DNA of 64,000 nt from an uncultured Roseburia sp. (GCA_947573605.1 CANPGM010000010.1:1-64000), one strand, 5' to 3'. Counted from the first letter of the stretch, positions 10,001-18,970 are shown. Program-made: numbers and translations. Notes: a model not told the origin generated them from the letters alone.

Positions 10001-12680
10001 TGTCATTCAGTGGTATCGTGTAAAAGACGGAAAAGAAACACTTGTAAAAAATTCTACCGCTCTTGATAAAACCTATAAAATTGCGGCGGAAGACGTCGGA
10101 AGCAACTTAAAAGTTGTGGTAACGCCCACTACGGTCAGCGGCAATACCGGTAAGGCGGAGAGCTGTACGGTGGAAGAGGCCGTCAGAGAAGGCTACGAAG
10201 ATCCTGATAAGCCGGGCGATATCGTAATCGGCGACGGCGTCAATATTTTCCTTGCAGGCGACTCGACTGTGAAGGACTATTCGGCAAAGGGAATGAACTC
10301 CGGCGGAACCGCAAGGGACGAAGGCGCATGGGGCGAATTCTTCCAGAATTATTTTGATGAAGAAAAAGTGACGGTTGTCAATTTTGCAAACGGAGGCAGA
10401 AGCACCAGAAACTTTATTAACGAGGGAACGCTTGACGACATTGCGGAACAGATCGGCGAGGGCGATTATCTGTTTATCCAGTTCGGACACAACGACTGTT
10501 CCAACGGTGCAAGTTATCTGCCCGACCGGTACGTACCGTTAGGACAGCCGGATGCGAATGGTATTTATCCGACGACGCCGGGTACGAAGGTACCGACTCC
10601 TGCGGAGCTTGCGGACAAAGGTTACGGGGAGACCTGCTATACTTATGACTGCGGCGGAACCTATAAATGGTATTTAAAGCAGTATATCGACGTGGCAAAG
10701 AACGCGGGCGCGATTCCGGTGCTGGTTACTCCGGTTTCCAGAATGAATTACAATTCCGACGGAACGATTAAACCGCATCATGACGCGACGGATAAGACGA
10801 CCGACACGCAGACGACGTCAAACAACGCTTATGTAACGGCGGTCAGACAGCTTGCCGAAGAACAGGACGTCTTACTGGTCGACGGTTTCGAACTGACAAA
10901 GACGCTGTTTGAGGACGCGTGGAAAGCCGGCGGAAACGAAACGTACGGCAGACAGCTTATGCATTATGACGCAGTAACAGGTAAAAAGGACGGAACGCAT
11001 AACAATAAGTTAGGCGGATTAATTGAAGCGGCGCTGATTGCAGGCGCGGTCCAGGACATGGATTTAAACATTTCCCGTACCGTAAAAGCTCCGAGCCAGG
11101 TAATGGGAGAAACAACAAATAAAAAGACGGTATTTTCCGTAAACGCAGCCAGCAAGCTTACCGCGTTTGATATTAACAGCAATTATGCGGAAAGAGCTCC
11201 TTACTGGGAAGGCGTCGGACAGAAACTGTTTGACGCGATTGCAGAAAAGAACGCCGAACTGAATGTAAAAGAGGATTTGACAGACTTTGCGCTGACAGCA
11301 ATCGGAGATAAGGCTTACGGCGACGAAGCGTTTACGCTTTCTGTAACCGGAGAAGCCGACGGAACCGGTAAAGTGACCTATACCAGCTCAGATCCGTCCG
11401 TAATCAGCATAAACGGCGATACGGCGACGATTTTAAAGGCAGGAGAAGCAACGATTACCGCGAAAAAGGCGGAAGACGAGAAGTATAACATGGCGACGGC
11501 GAAAGTAAATGTAACCGTAAACCGCAAGGAACTTTCCGTCATTGCGGACAGCAAAGTAAATATAATGGCAGGAAGTAAGATGCCAAAACTTACCTGCAGG
11601 ACGGACGGTCTTGTGAACGGAGATACTTTTACTGACCCGGTAATTCAGGCAGAGGTAGATAATACGAATACGGCGGGAACATACGACATTGTAATTTCGG
11701 GAGGTACGCTTACAAACGAAGAAAGCTATAATGTTACCTATGTAAATGGAAAGCTTGTTATTGTAGAAGTTCCCGATCGTGTGGCCGGATACAGCCGATA
11801 TGAAACAGCGCTTAAGAGCGCAGATACCTTTAAGGAATTAAAGGGAATTGACCAGTTTGACGCGGTCGTAATTGCAGCAGGCGGAGCCTTCCCGGACGCA
11901 CTGGCAGGAAGTACGCTTGCGGCGGCAAAGAACGCTCCGATTCTGCTTGCCGGAGGCAGCATGAACGACGATACGAATGCAACGCTGGATTATGTTAAGA
12001 AAAACGTAAAAGCGGGCGGAGAGGTTTATATTCTTGGCGGTACCGCGGCTGTGTCAGAAGAGGCGGAACAGCAGCTTAAGACAGACGGTTATCAGGTAAC
12101 GCGTATCGCTGGTACGAATCGGTATGAGACAAATCTGAAGCTTTTGGAGAATCTCGATACGCCGGAAGGAACAGACATAATTATTGCAAGCGGCAGTAAT
12201 TATCCCGACAGCATCGCCGTATCCGGCGTTGCAGGCGCGAAGGGCATGCCGATTATTCTGACGAATAAGACACTGAACGATGAAGCGATTGCGAAGATTA
12301 AAGAAATCAAACCTGAACATATTTACTTAATCGGAGGAACAAGCGCAGTTCCGGAAGCAGTGGAAAGCCAGTTACAAGGGCTTGGCCAGATACAGAGAAT
12401 CGCCGGTATGAACCGTTACGCAACGTCTCTGGAGATTGCAAAGGCATTTGGTTTACAGAATGCGGAGTCTGCCGTTATTGCATACGGAAATAATTTCCCT
12501 GACGGTTTAACAGGCAGCGTTATCGCGGCGGAACTGAATGCACCGATTATTCTTGTATCGGACGGCAGCTATCAGGAACAGGCGGAATTTATTCAGAACA
12601 GCAGTATTGAAAGCTTTTACATCCTGGGAGGAACAGGTGTAATTTCCGACGATACGATTAAAGCATTGCTGGGAGTATAA
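7026..12680 (+). CDS. Secreted bifunctional pectin methylesterase / rhamnogalacturonan-acetylesterase-like SGNH hydrolase with MBG/Ig-like and CWB2 repeats
   Basis: RBS aggagggg; signal peptide MKTKPKQFCRKAFAVLCAAVMMLGTLGSDMSMVTARAE; PME motifs (SSQDTIGTG, GQTDYICG, HFGRPWG); SGNH blocks FLAGDST, GGRS, FGHND, DGTHNNKLGG; three CWB2 repeats. Confidence 0.92.
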   Translation: MKTKPKQFCRKAFAVLCAAVMMLGTLGSDMSMVTARAETGSTELANTGGSDTDVVTDEVTDSRYDYDMQGGNKEGEALTSDSVSYDRITDSYADANETVQTEGTEARKIDVWDFGAKLEGDESIYNNQITPQDWLDAKIIHDGKTTIDKLVKGNFIGASGQVPFGDLTVNFTDRDRLYSGAAELAGINYGSISGFAATKYGDGYQASGGWYMNGTGGEKRRYATIDNVKAGDKIIAYIGTHNPSGTNTETTFFFEHIGEGTQKESVLMKAKEFQKCEFIAEYSGTYKIWENAMCKPMFHRIVRVPSVKVSGTIDYGVYQGTGHTLKFINQTTRSETAAVIDGNQFTANLTAGYTYTAVLSGAGSFGISSESKTVVTTDEEAVTGKTGVNLAVVSKEMITFSGKVTGFAAEYDVTKLAVTLTPPKDSNADTVDLILDDSLNFTASLEPDVKYTVSLSGVNDYEVKSPLSVEKAETFTEDIVVGLKTTYEVTGGFIGLDSAKVTSLKFENVDDKYVYTANVTDSGYSLKLRDGSYLAVAEVSGYSTKTHVSVSGAAAKKDLFFVSTAQKDDIPWVSDIYVGYPEQEHNYDTMREAMEACDLMKAPGVESRGEEQRITVHIAPGTYREQVFVNAPYVSFVNDTDKEVLLTWYYGIGYKYYSSDASGYYNPENAYDKFYKNGDSGLDVAKWGVSVYVKGTATGFRAEGITFESSFNRYITDEEIEDGVENAGTQGNKPERTYNSDVQSKAFNERAAAIVIDADQSEFKDCAFLSSQDTIGTGSANNHIYFKNCMIEGQTDYICGDSNVVFDACELRWKGYSDTDKGYGGYITAAKAKDDAVIKGYLFRNCVITANPELNVAAGHFGRPWGKTAAVTFMNTKLERDNLILPEGWNSMSVEPEQAYFREYNTTTLTGTAVDTSKRKAKVMTEAEAAQVKAADYFEGWVPYYYEEEEAEVAFATMPFITDNGDLNTPYPGHTLTVGYSLGKANDANDASVIQWYRVKDGKETLVKNSTALDKTYKIAAEDVGSNLKVVVTPTTVSGNTGKAESCTVEEAVREGYEDPDKPGDIVIGDGVNIFLAGDSTVKDYSAKGMNSGGTARDEGAWGEFFQNYFDEEKVTVVNFANGGRSTRNFINEGTLDDIAEQIGEGDYLFIQFGHNDCSNGASYLPDRYVPLGQPDANGIYPTTPGTKVPTPAELADKGYGETCYTYDCGGTYKWYLKQYIDVAKNAGAIPVLVTPVSRMNYNSDGTIKPHHDATDKTTDTQTTSNNAYVTAVRQLAEEQDVLLVDGFELTKTLFEDAWKAGGNETYGRQLMHYDAVTGKKDGTHNNKLGGLIEAALIAGAVQDMDLNISRTVKAPSQVMGETTNKKTVFSVNAASKLTAFDINSNYAERAPYWEGVGQKLFDAIAEKNAELNVKEDLTDFALTAIGDKAYGDEAFTLSVTGEADGTGKVTYTSSDPSVISINGDTATILKAGEATITAKKAEDEKYNMATAKVNVTVNRKELSVIADSKVNIMAGSKMPKLTCRTDGLVNGDTFTDPVIQAEVDNTNTAGTYDIVISGGTLTNEESYNVTYVNGKLVIVEVPDRVAGYSRYETALKSADTFKELKGIDQFDAVVIAAGGAFPDALAGSTLAAAKNAPILLAGGSMNDDTNATLDYVKKNVKAGGEVYILGGTAAVSEEAEQQLKTDGYQVTRIAGTNRYETNLKLLENLDTPEGTDIIIASGSNYPDSIAVSGVAGAKGMPIILTNKTLNDEAIAKIKEIKPEHIYLIGGTSAVPEAVESQLQGLGQIQRIAGMNRYATSLEIAKAFGLQNAESAVIAYGNNFPDGLTGSVIAAELNAPIILVSDGSYQEQAEFIQNSSIESFYILGGTGVISDDTIKALLGV

Positions 12681-12683
12681 ACG

Positions 12684-12726
12684 AAAAAGGGTGCAGAGTA
12701 CAAAAAAGGTGCTCTGCACCTTTTTT
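12684..12726 (+). terminator. Rho-independent terminator after second PME gene
   Basis: AAAAAGGGTGCAGAG...CTCTGCACCTTTTTT hairpin (one bulged G). Confidence 0.85.
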
Positions 12727-12823
12727 ATACAATAAAAACAAGTTTCTAAGTAGACTTTTTTCCCGAATTATACTAAAATAAAATTGTAAGTATTTTACTA
12801 TCTAAATTGAGGAGGGGTTTACA

Positions 12824-12958
12824 ATGAAAACCAAAACGAAACAACTATGCAGAAGCGTCATTGTGGTGCTCTGCGCAGCGTTTATGGTGCTGGGAACGGT
12901 TATTTCCGACGTCGGCGCGATAAATGCAAAAGCGGAGGAGTACCGAATGGGACTTTGA
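12824..12958 (+). pseudogene. Out-of-frame signal-peptide fragment belonging to the third PME gene
   Basis: ggaggggtttacaATG then MKTKTKQLCRSVIVVLCAAFMVLGTVISDVGAINAKAEEYRMGL*, paralogous to the signal peptide at 7026; the mature protein continues in another frame (TEWDFEKDS). Confidence 0.85.
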
Positions 12959-15900
12959 AAAGGATTCGTCCTTAAACGGTGAAAACGGCGTCAAAATTGA
13001 AGGGAGCACAGGAACCGTAGCGGGTCTTGAAATTGACGCTACAAACGGAAAGTGGGATTCTACGGTTGCGAACAGTGAGAATCCCTGGGTACAGGTCAAT
13101 AAGGGCACGATTATCCGCGTTCCGCTGCAGGGAAAAAGCACTGTCGCGGTCACCGGCTATAATGCGAATTATACGGTAGACGGCAAGGCTGCTACAATCT
13201 GGACACAGGGCGAAGAGAACTTCACCTGCGAAGGTACGGAAGGCTCTGCGGTAATTGAAGTGACCGGCGATAGCTTTTCTCTGAAATCCATTCGGGTTAC
13301 GCCTGTTACCATACGCGATGATGGGGAAAAAATAATTGATGTCTGGGATTTCGGCGCAAAGACGGAGTCCGACGAAAAAATGTACAGAAATAATATTACG
13401 CCGCAGGCGTGGCTGGATAAAAAAATTATCGGTGACGGCACGAACGGGACTACAAAGGGCGAGTTTATTGGTTCAGACGGAATGGTAACGTTTGGCGATC
13501 TGACATTAAAGTATACAAAGGGCGACAAGCTGTATTCAAACGCGGCGGAGCTTTCAGGCATTAACGCCGGAAAGAGCGGGAATGCGACATATGATTATAA
13601 AGACGGCTATCAGGCGGCCGGCGGCTGGCATACCGGCGGTACGGGAGGCGATAACAGGAGATATGCGGTCATTCAGAATGTGAAGGCCGGTGATAAGATT
13701 ATCGCTTATGTCGGAAACCATTCCGGCTCCGGCGGAAATAAGGATACCAGCTTTTTCTTTGAGTACATGGGCAGCGACGGCGTGCAGAAGGATGCCATTG
13801 ATATGACAGAGAAATCTTTCCACAAAGGCGTCTTTATTGCACAATATAGCGGCGAGTATAAAATCTGGGAAAATAACCGGTGCAAACCGTTTTTCCATCG
13901 GATTGTCAGAATTCCGAGCGTGAAAGTCACCGGTACTATTGAGTTCGGAGCGTATCAGGGCAGCGGCCATACGTTAAAGTTCATTAACCAGGAAACAAAG
14001 CAGGCAACAGATGCCGTATTAGACGGCAGCAATTTTACCGCATACCTTACGGCCGGTTATACTTATACGGCGATGTTCTCCGGCGCGGCAGGTTTCGGAT
14101 TTACAGAGGACAGCAGTACGGTAGCGACGACGGATGCGGAAGCCATTACCGGAAAAGACGGCGTGGTTCTTGTGGTTCAGCCGCAGGAGACGATTACTTT
14201 TTCCGGTAAGATTACCGGGTTTGCGGAGGGATATGATGTTTCTAAACTTATTGTTACACTGACGCCTCCGGAAGAGTCTTATATGGATGCAGTAAATTTA
14301 ACGATTGACAGCAGTCTGAATTTCACTGCGCGGTTAAATCCGAATGTAAAATATACGTTATCGCTTTCCGGCGTAAATGATTATGAGATTACTACTCCGC
14401 TCAGTATCGAGGACAGCAAAGATCATACGGAAAATATTACTGTTGCGACAAAGCCGGTACATGTAGTCACAGGAGGTTTCCTGGATCTGGATTCGGCGAA
14501 GGTAACGTCGTTGAAGTTTCAGAATGTAGAGGATGAATATATCTATCCGGCGGAAGTAACCGATAACGGCTACCGGATCAGCTTAAGAGACGGCGCATAT
14601 CTGGCATTGGCGGAAGTTTCTGATTATCGAACCATTACACATGTGGTAGTAGAAGGAAAGGCGGTAAGCAAAGATCTGCTTTTTGTATATACCGCAGAAA
14701 AAGCAAAGATTCCGTGGGTATCCGATATTTATGTGGGATATCCGGAACAGGAACATAACTATGATACGATGCGGGAAGCAATGGAAGCCTGCGATTTGAT
14801 GGAAGTCCCGGGCGTTGAGAACAGAGGGGAAAAACAGCGGATTACCGTGCATATTGCGCCTGGTACCTACAGAGAACAAATCATTGTAAATGCTCCGTAT
14901 ATCAGCTTGGTAAACGATACTGATCAGGAAGTAGTTTTGACATGGTACTACGGAATCGGGTATAAATATTACAGTGTCGGTTCCGACGGCTTATATGACC
15001 CGGAAAAGGCGTACGATAAATACGAAAAGAACGGAGACCCGGCAAACTGGGGTCACAGCGTATATGTAAAGGAGACGGCTACCGCATTTCGTGCGGAAGG
15101 AATTACATTTGAAAACTCTTTTAACCGGAAAGTTACGGAAGAGGAGCTTGCAGACGGCGTAGAAGGCATTACAAAGCCGGAGAGAAACAAGAATATCGAT
15201 GCGCAAAGTAAATTTTATAATGAACGTGCGGCTGCAATCGGAATTAATGCGGATAGAGCGGAATTTAAGAACTGCAGCTTTTTAAGCAGTCAGGATACGC
15301 TTTATACCGGCGGTAAGAAACTGCATCTTTACTTTAAAGACTGCCTGATTGAAGGACAGACAGACTATATTTTCGGCGACGGCAATTGTATTTTTGACGC
15401 ATGTGAATTGAGATGGAAGGGATATAGCGATACGGATAAAGGATACGGCGGTTATATTACGGCAGCTTCTCCGAGCGCTGCTGACACGAAAGGATATCTG
15501 TTCCGTGACTGCGTGATTACGGCAAATGGTCAACTTAGAGTTGCGGCCGGATATTACGGCAGACCGTGGGGAAAGCTGGCAAGAGTAACGTTTTTCAATA
15601 CAAAGCTGGAGCGTGCCAACTTGATTGAGCCGGACGGTTGGAAGAGTATGTCGGTAGAACCGGAGGAAGCCTTCTTTTATGAATATAATACTACCACGCT
15701 GGACGGAACCGCAGTTGATACCTCAAGACGGAGGGGCAACGTTATGACGGAAGCGGAGGCCGGTCAGGTGAATGAGGCCGATTATTTTGAAGGCTGGATT
15801 CCGTATTACTATGAAGGAGAATTAAAAGAGGTTGGATTTGCTACGAAGCCGTTTATTACGGACGACGGCGATATTGAAGCACCGTGTCCCGGCGATACGC

Positions 15901-17063
15901 TGACGGTTGGCTATACTTTGAGCGACGTGCAAGAGGCGGACGATGCGTCTGTCATTGAGTGGTATCGTGTAAAAGAAGGTAAGGAAACGCTTGTAAAGGA
16001 ATCGGATGCTTCCGATAAGACATATCAGATTACGACGGACGATACCGGATGCAATTTAAAAGCAGTTGTTACACCGGCGACCGTAGACGGCCGTATCGGA
16101 ACAGCGGAGAGCTGCATGGTGGAAGCAGTTGTAGCAGAAGGCGATCCGGAGGTTCCCGATCGTGTGGCCGGATACAGCCGGTACGAAACAGCGCTTAAGA
16201 GTGCGGACATCTTTAAAAAATTAAAGGGAATTGACCAGTTTGACGCGGTCGTAATTGCAGCAGGCGGAGCCTTCCCGGACGCACTGGCAGGAAGTACGCT
16301 TGCGGCGGCAAAGAACGCTCCGATTCTGCTTGCCGGAGGCAGCATGAACGACGATACGAATGCAACGCTGGATTATGTTAAGAAAAACGTAAAAGCGGGC
16401 GGAGAGGTTTATATTCTTGGCGGTACCGCGGCTGTGTCAGAAGAGGCGGAACAGCAGCTTAAGACAGACGGTTATCAGGTAACGCGTATCGCTGGTACGA
16501 ACCGGTATGAGACAAATCTGAAGCTTTTGGAGAATCTCGACACGCCGGAAGGAACGGATGTAATTATTGCAAGCGGAAGTAATTATCCCGACAGTATCGC
16601 CGTATCCGGAATTGCGGGCGCGAAGGGTATGCCGATTATTCTGACAAGCGCGACGTTAAACGACGAAGCGGTTGAAAAGATTAAAGAGATCAAGCCGGAG
16701 CATATCTACTTAATCGGAGGAACAAGCGCAGTTCCCGAAGCGGTAGAAAGCCAGTTACAGGGACTTGGTCAGATACAGAGAATCGCCGGTATGAACCGTT
16801 ACGCAACGTCTCTGGAGATTGCAAAGGCATTTGGTTTACAGAATGCTGGGGCGGCAGTAATTGCATACGGAAATAATTTCCCGGACGGTTTAACAGGCAG
16901 CGTTATCGCGGCGGAACTGAACGCTCCGATTATTCTCGTGACCGACAGCAGTTATCAGGAACAGGCGGAATTTATTCAGAACAGTAAGATAAAGAAATTT
17001 TACGTTTTAGGAGGAACCGGCGTAATATCCGACGATACGATTGGAGCGCTGCTGGGTCTTTAA
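12924..17063 (+). CDS. Pectin methylesterase with CWB2 repeats (ORF lacks its own in-frame signal peptide; apparent frameshift upstream)
   Basis: PME motifs SSQDTLYTG, GQTDYIFG, YYGRPWG; three C-terminal CWB2 repeats; high similarity to the 7026-12680 product. Confidence 0.88.
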   Translation: MQKRRSTEWDFEKDSSLNGENGVKIEGSTGTVAGLEIDATNGKWDSTVANSENPWVQVNKGTIIRVPLQGKSTVAVTGYNANYTVDGKAATIWTQGEENFTCEGTEGSAVIEVTGDSFSLKSIRVTPVTIRDDGEKIIDVWDFGAKTESDEKMYRNNITPQAWLDKKIIGDGTNGTTKGEFIGSDGMVTFGDLTLKYTKGDKLYSNAAELSGINAGKSGNATYDYKDGYQAAGGWHTGGTGGDNRRYAVIQNVKAGDKIIAYVGNHSGSGGNKDTSFFFEYMGSDGVQKDAIDMTEKSFHKGVFIAQYSGEYKIWENNRCKPFFHRIVRIPSVKVTGTIEFGAYQGSGHTLKFINQETKQATDAVLDGSNFTAYLTAGYTYTAMFSGAAGFGFTEDSSTVATTDAEAITGKDGVVLVVQPQETITFSGKITGFAEGYDVSKLIVTLTPPEESYMDAVNLTIDSSLNFTARLNPNVKYTLSLSGVNDYEITTPLSIEDSKDHTENITVATKPVHVVTGGFLDLDSAKVTSLKFQNVEDEYIYPAEVTDNGYRISLRDGAYLALAEVSDYRTITHVVVEGKAVSKDLLFVYTAEKAKIPWVSDIYVGYPEQEHNYDTMREAMEACDLMEVPGVENRGEKQRITVHIAPGTYREQIIVNAPYISLVNDTDQEVVLTWYYGIGYKYYSVGSDGLYDPEKAYDKYEKNGDPANWGHSVYVKETATAFRAEGITFENSFNRKVTEEELADGVEGITKPERNKNIDAQSKFYNERAAAIGINADRAEFKNCSFLSSQDTLYTGGKKLHLYFKDCLIEGQTDYIFGDGNCIFDACELRWKGYSDTDKGYGGYITAASPSAADTKGYLFRDCVITANGQLRVAAGYYGRPWGKLARVTFFNTKLERANLIEPDGWKSMSVEPEEAFFYEYNTTTLDGTAVDTSRRRGNVMTEAEAGQVNEADYFEGWIPYYYEGELKEVGFATKPFITDDGDIEAPCPGDTLTVGYTLSDVQEADDASVIEWYRVKEGKETLVKESDASDKTYQITTDDTGCNLKAVVTPATVDGRIGTAESCMVEAVVAEGDPEVPDRVAGYSRYETALKSADIFKKLKGIDQFDAVVIAAGGAFPDALAGSTLAAAKNAPILLAGGSMNDDTNATLDYVKKNVKAGGEVYILGGTAAVSEEAEQQLKTDGYQVTRIAGTNRYETNLKLLENLDTPEGTDVIIASGSNYPDSIAVSGIAGAKGMPIILTSATLNDEAVEKIKEIKPEHIYLIGGTSAVPEAVESQLQGLGQIQRIAGMNRYATSLEIAKAFGLQNAGAAVIAYGNNFPDGLTGSVIAAELNAPIILVTDSSYQEQAEFIQNSKIKKFYVLGGTGVISDDTIGALLGL

Positions 17064-17079
17064 AAGCTTTTTAAAAGAA

Positions 17080-17118
17080 AACTCGCTGAAGTCATACGGC
17101 TTCAGCGAGTTTTTTGTA
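17080..17118 (+). terminator. Rho-independent terminator after third PME gene
   Basis: CTCGCTGAAG-TCATACGG-CTTCAGCGAG followed by TTTTTTG. Confidence 0.9.
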
Positions 17119-17189
17119 TATAATTATATTGCGGTACGGATGTGCAGTCCAAAACTGCGTCCCAACGCGCCTGCGCATTGGCAATATGT

Positions 17190-17297
17190 GCGGATCAGGC
17201 TGAGTTTATTAAAAATTGTAATATCAAGAGCTATTATATTCTTGGCGGAACGGGCGTTATTTCCGAGGATACAGTTAAAGAATTGTTGGGACTTTAA
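17190..17297 (+). pseudogene. Remnant of a CWB2-protein C-terminus
   Basis: Frame reads ADQAEFIKNCNIKSYYILGGTGVISEDTVKELLGL*, homologous to the last residues of the three PME proteins (QAEFIQNSSIESFYILGGTGVISDDTIKALLG). No start or upstream CWB2 sequence in frame. Confidence 0.85.
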
Positions 17298-17345
17298 ACA
17301 GGCTGTTTTTCCGGTGGCGTACGGTATTCATATTAGAATAAAGAA

Positions 17346-17382
17346 AAAGAAGGGGCTTTCTTAATGCGACAGCCCCTTCTTA
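17346..17382. terminator. Hairpin between convergent units
   Basis: AAGAAGGGGCT...AGCCCCTTCTT. Confidence 0.65.
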
Positions 17383-17383
17383 A

Positions 17384-17575
17384 TTATTCTTTCATGACAT
17401 CAATGTCAATCAGATTTACACCAATAACATTTAGCAGCGCCTTTAAAGAAAGATATTCTTCTTTTAAAATAGCGAATGTTTCCGTTGCATTTTCTTTTTT
17501 TGCCGAAGCCATATACCGTTGAATTTTTTTGAACTGTTCAATGGTATCTTTTGCAATTTCTGCATTTGTGGGCAT
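17384..17575 (-). CDS. Small hypothetical protein (63 aa)
   Basis: Isolated ORF; complement of upstream region reads tatggaggtgttattATG (good RBS). Confidence 0.65.
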   Translation of the reverse strand: MPTNAEIAKDTIEQFKKIQRYMASAKKENATETFAILKEEYLSLKALLNVIGVNLIDIDVMKE

Positions 17576-17754
17576 AATAACACCTCCATATTATAAAAAC
17601 CGTTATCCGTTCCGCCTGAAATAAGTATAGCATAGCTTTGCCGCAAAGTCTATTACAGATAAAAAGGAAGGTTCTATAAAAATAATTTGCATTGCTAAGA
17701 AAAAACGGGTAAAATAAAACTGTTTGGAATTTATTAATGTAAGGAGTGGAAAAA

Positions 17755-18927
17755 ATGACAAAGATTGATATTATTTCCGGTTTTCTTGGCGCCGGAAAGA
17801 CTACTTTAATTAAAAAACTGCTTGACGAAGTGTTTCAGGGAGAGCAGATTGTATTGATTGAGAATGAATTTGGCGAAGTGGGAATTGACGGCGGATTTTT
17901 AAAAGATGCAGGTATTGAGATTACGGAAATGAATTCAGGCTGTATCTGTTGTTCGCTGGTGGGAGACTTTGGGAAAAATCTGCATGAGGTGATCGGAAAA
18001 TATCATCCGGACCGTATTTTAATTGAACCGTCGGGCGTCGGAAAATTGTCGGATGTAATGAAATCCGTCATAGAAATTGAAAAAGAAGAGGATGTAAAGC
18101 TAAACGGATTAATCACGGTTGTAAATGCATTAAAAGCAGCGAAACAGATGAAAGCGTTCGGGGAATTTTTTAATAATCAGATTGCATATGCTACTACCAT
18201 TGTACTAAGCAGAAGCCAAAACGCTGCGCCGGAGCAGCTTGAATCATGTGTAAAACAGATTCAGGAGTTAAATCCGAAAGCGGCGATTATTACGACGCCG
18301 TGGGAGCGGATCAAAGGCGAGCAGATCATAAAGGCGGCTGAGGGGCAGGATACGCTTGAGAGGAAGCTTCTTGCACAGGAGCGGGCAAAAGCGGATGAGG
18401 CGGCTCACCACCATCATCACCATGAACATGAAGAAGAGCACAAGTGCTGCCATCATCATGAACATGAAGAAGAGCACGAATGCTGCCATCACCATGAACA
18501 CGAAGGGGAAGAGCACGAATGTTGTCATCATCATGAACACGAAGAAGAGCACGAATGCTGTCATCATCATGAACACGAAGAGGAAGAGCATGGACACTGC
18601 TGCCACCGTCACGGGCACGAAGAGCATGGGCATCACCATCATCATGCGGACGAAATATTTACAAGCTGGGGCAGGGAGACGCCGCATAAATATACCAGAG
18701 AAAAGCTTGAGGAGATATTAAAGACATTATGCGATACGAACGATTACGGTGAGATTCTGCGCGCTAAGGGTATGGTTGAGAGTGTGGACGGTTCCTGGAT
18801 TTATTTTGATATGGTTCCGGGAGAGTATGAGCTTCGAGCGGGAGAACCGGACTATACCGGCAGACTCTGCGTTATCGGGACGGATATGGAAGAACACCGT
18901 ATGGAAGAGCTGTTTGAAATAGCCTGA
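17755..18927 (+). CDS. COG0523/CobW-family GTPase (putative metallochaperone) with His/Cys-rich tandem repeat
   Basis: GFLGAGKTT Walker A, CICC motif (NSGCICCSL), C-terminal CobW_C-like domain, (CCHHHEHEEEHE)n insert. Start 17755 (ATG) follows AAGGAG better than GTG 17746. Confidence 0.9.
   Translation: MTKIDIISGFLGAGKTTLIKKLLDEVFQGEQIVLIENEFGEVGIDGGFLKDAGIEITEMNSGCICCSLVGDFGKNLHEVIGKYHPDRILIEPSGVGKLSDVMKSVIEIEKEEDVKLNGLITVVNALKAAKQMKAFGEFFNNQIAYATTIVLSRSQNAAPEQLESCVKQIQELNPKAAIITTPWERIKGEQIIKAAEGQDTLERKLLAQERAKADEAAHHHHHHEHEEEHKCCHHHEHEEEHECCHHHEHEGEEHECCHHHEHEEEHECCHHHEHEEEEHGHCCHRHGHEEHGHHHHHADEIFTSWGRETPHKYTREKLEEILKTLCDTNDYGEILRAKGMVESVDGSWIYFDMVPGEYELRAGEPDYTGRLCVIGTDMEEHRMEELFEIA
18404..18650 (+). 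repeat. 36-39 bp in-frame tandem repeats encoding CCHHHEHEEEHE-type metal-binding units
   Basis: About five units of catcatcatgaacacgaagaagagcacgaatgctg. Confidence 0.9.
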
Positions 18928-18970
18928 TCCGTTACGGACGGTGTGAAAATGCAGAGTTTAGAAAGGCGCG

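Noticed and set aside
17041-17364. 107-aa ORF spanning the terminator after PME 3
   Set aside because: Overlaps the CWB2 stop region and terminator, in a different frame from the true CWB2 remnant.
18404-18650. CRISPR-like array
   Set aside because: 36-39 bp units are contiguous in-frame coding repeats without spacers.
18268-18687. Antisense ORF rich in Met/Phe/Val (139 aa) opposite the His-rich repeat
   Set aside because: Mirror translation of the HHH/EHE repeat; no RBS, low-complexity artefact of a strongly coding + strand.
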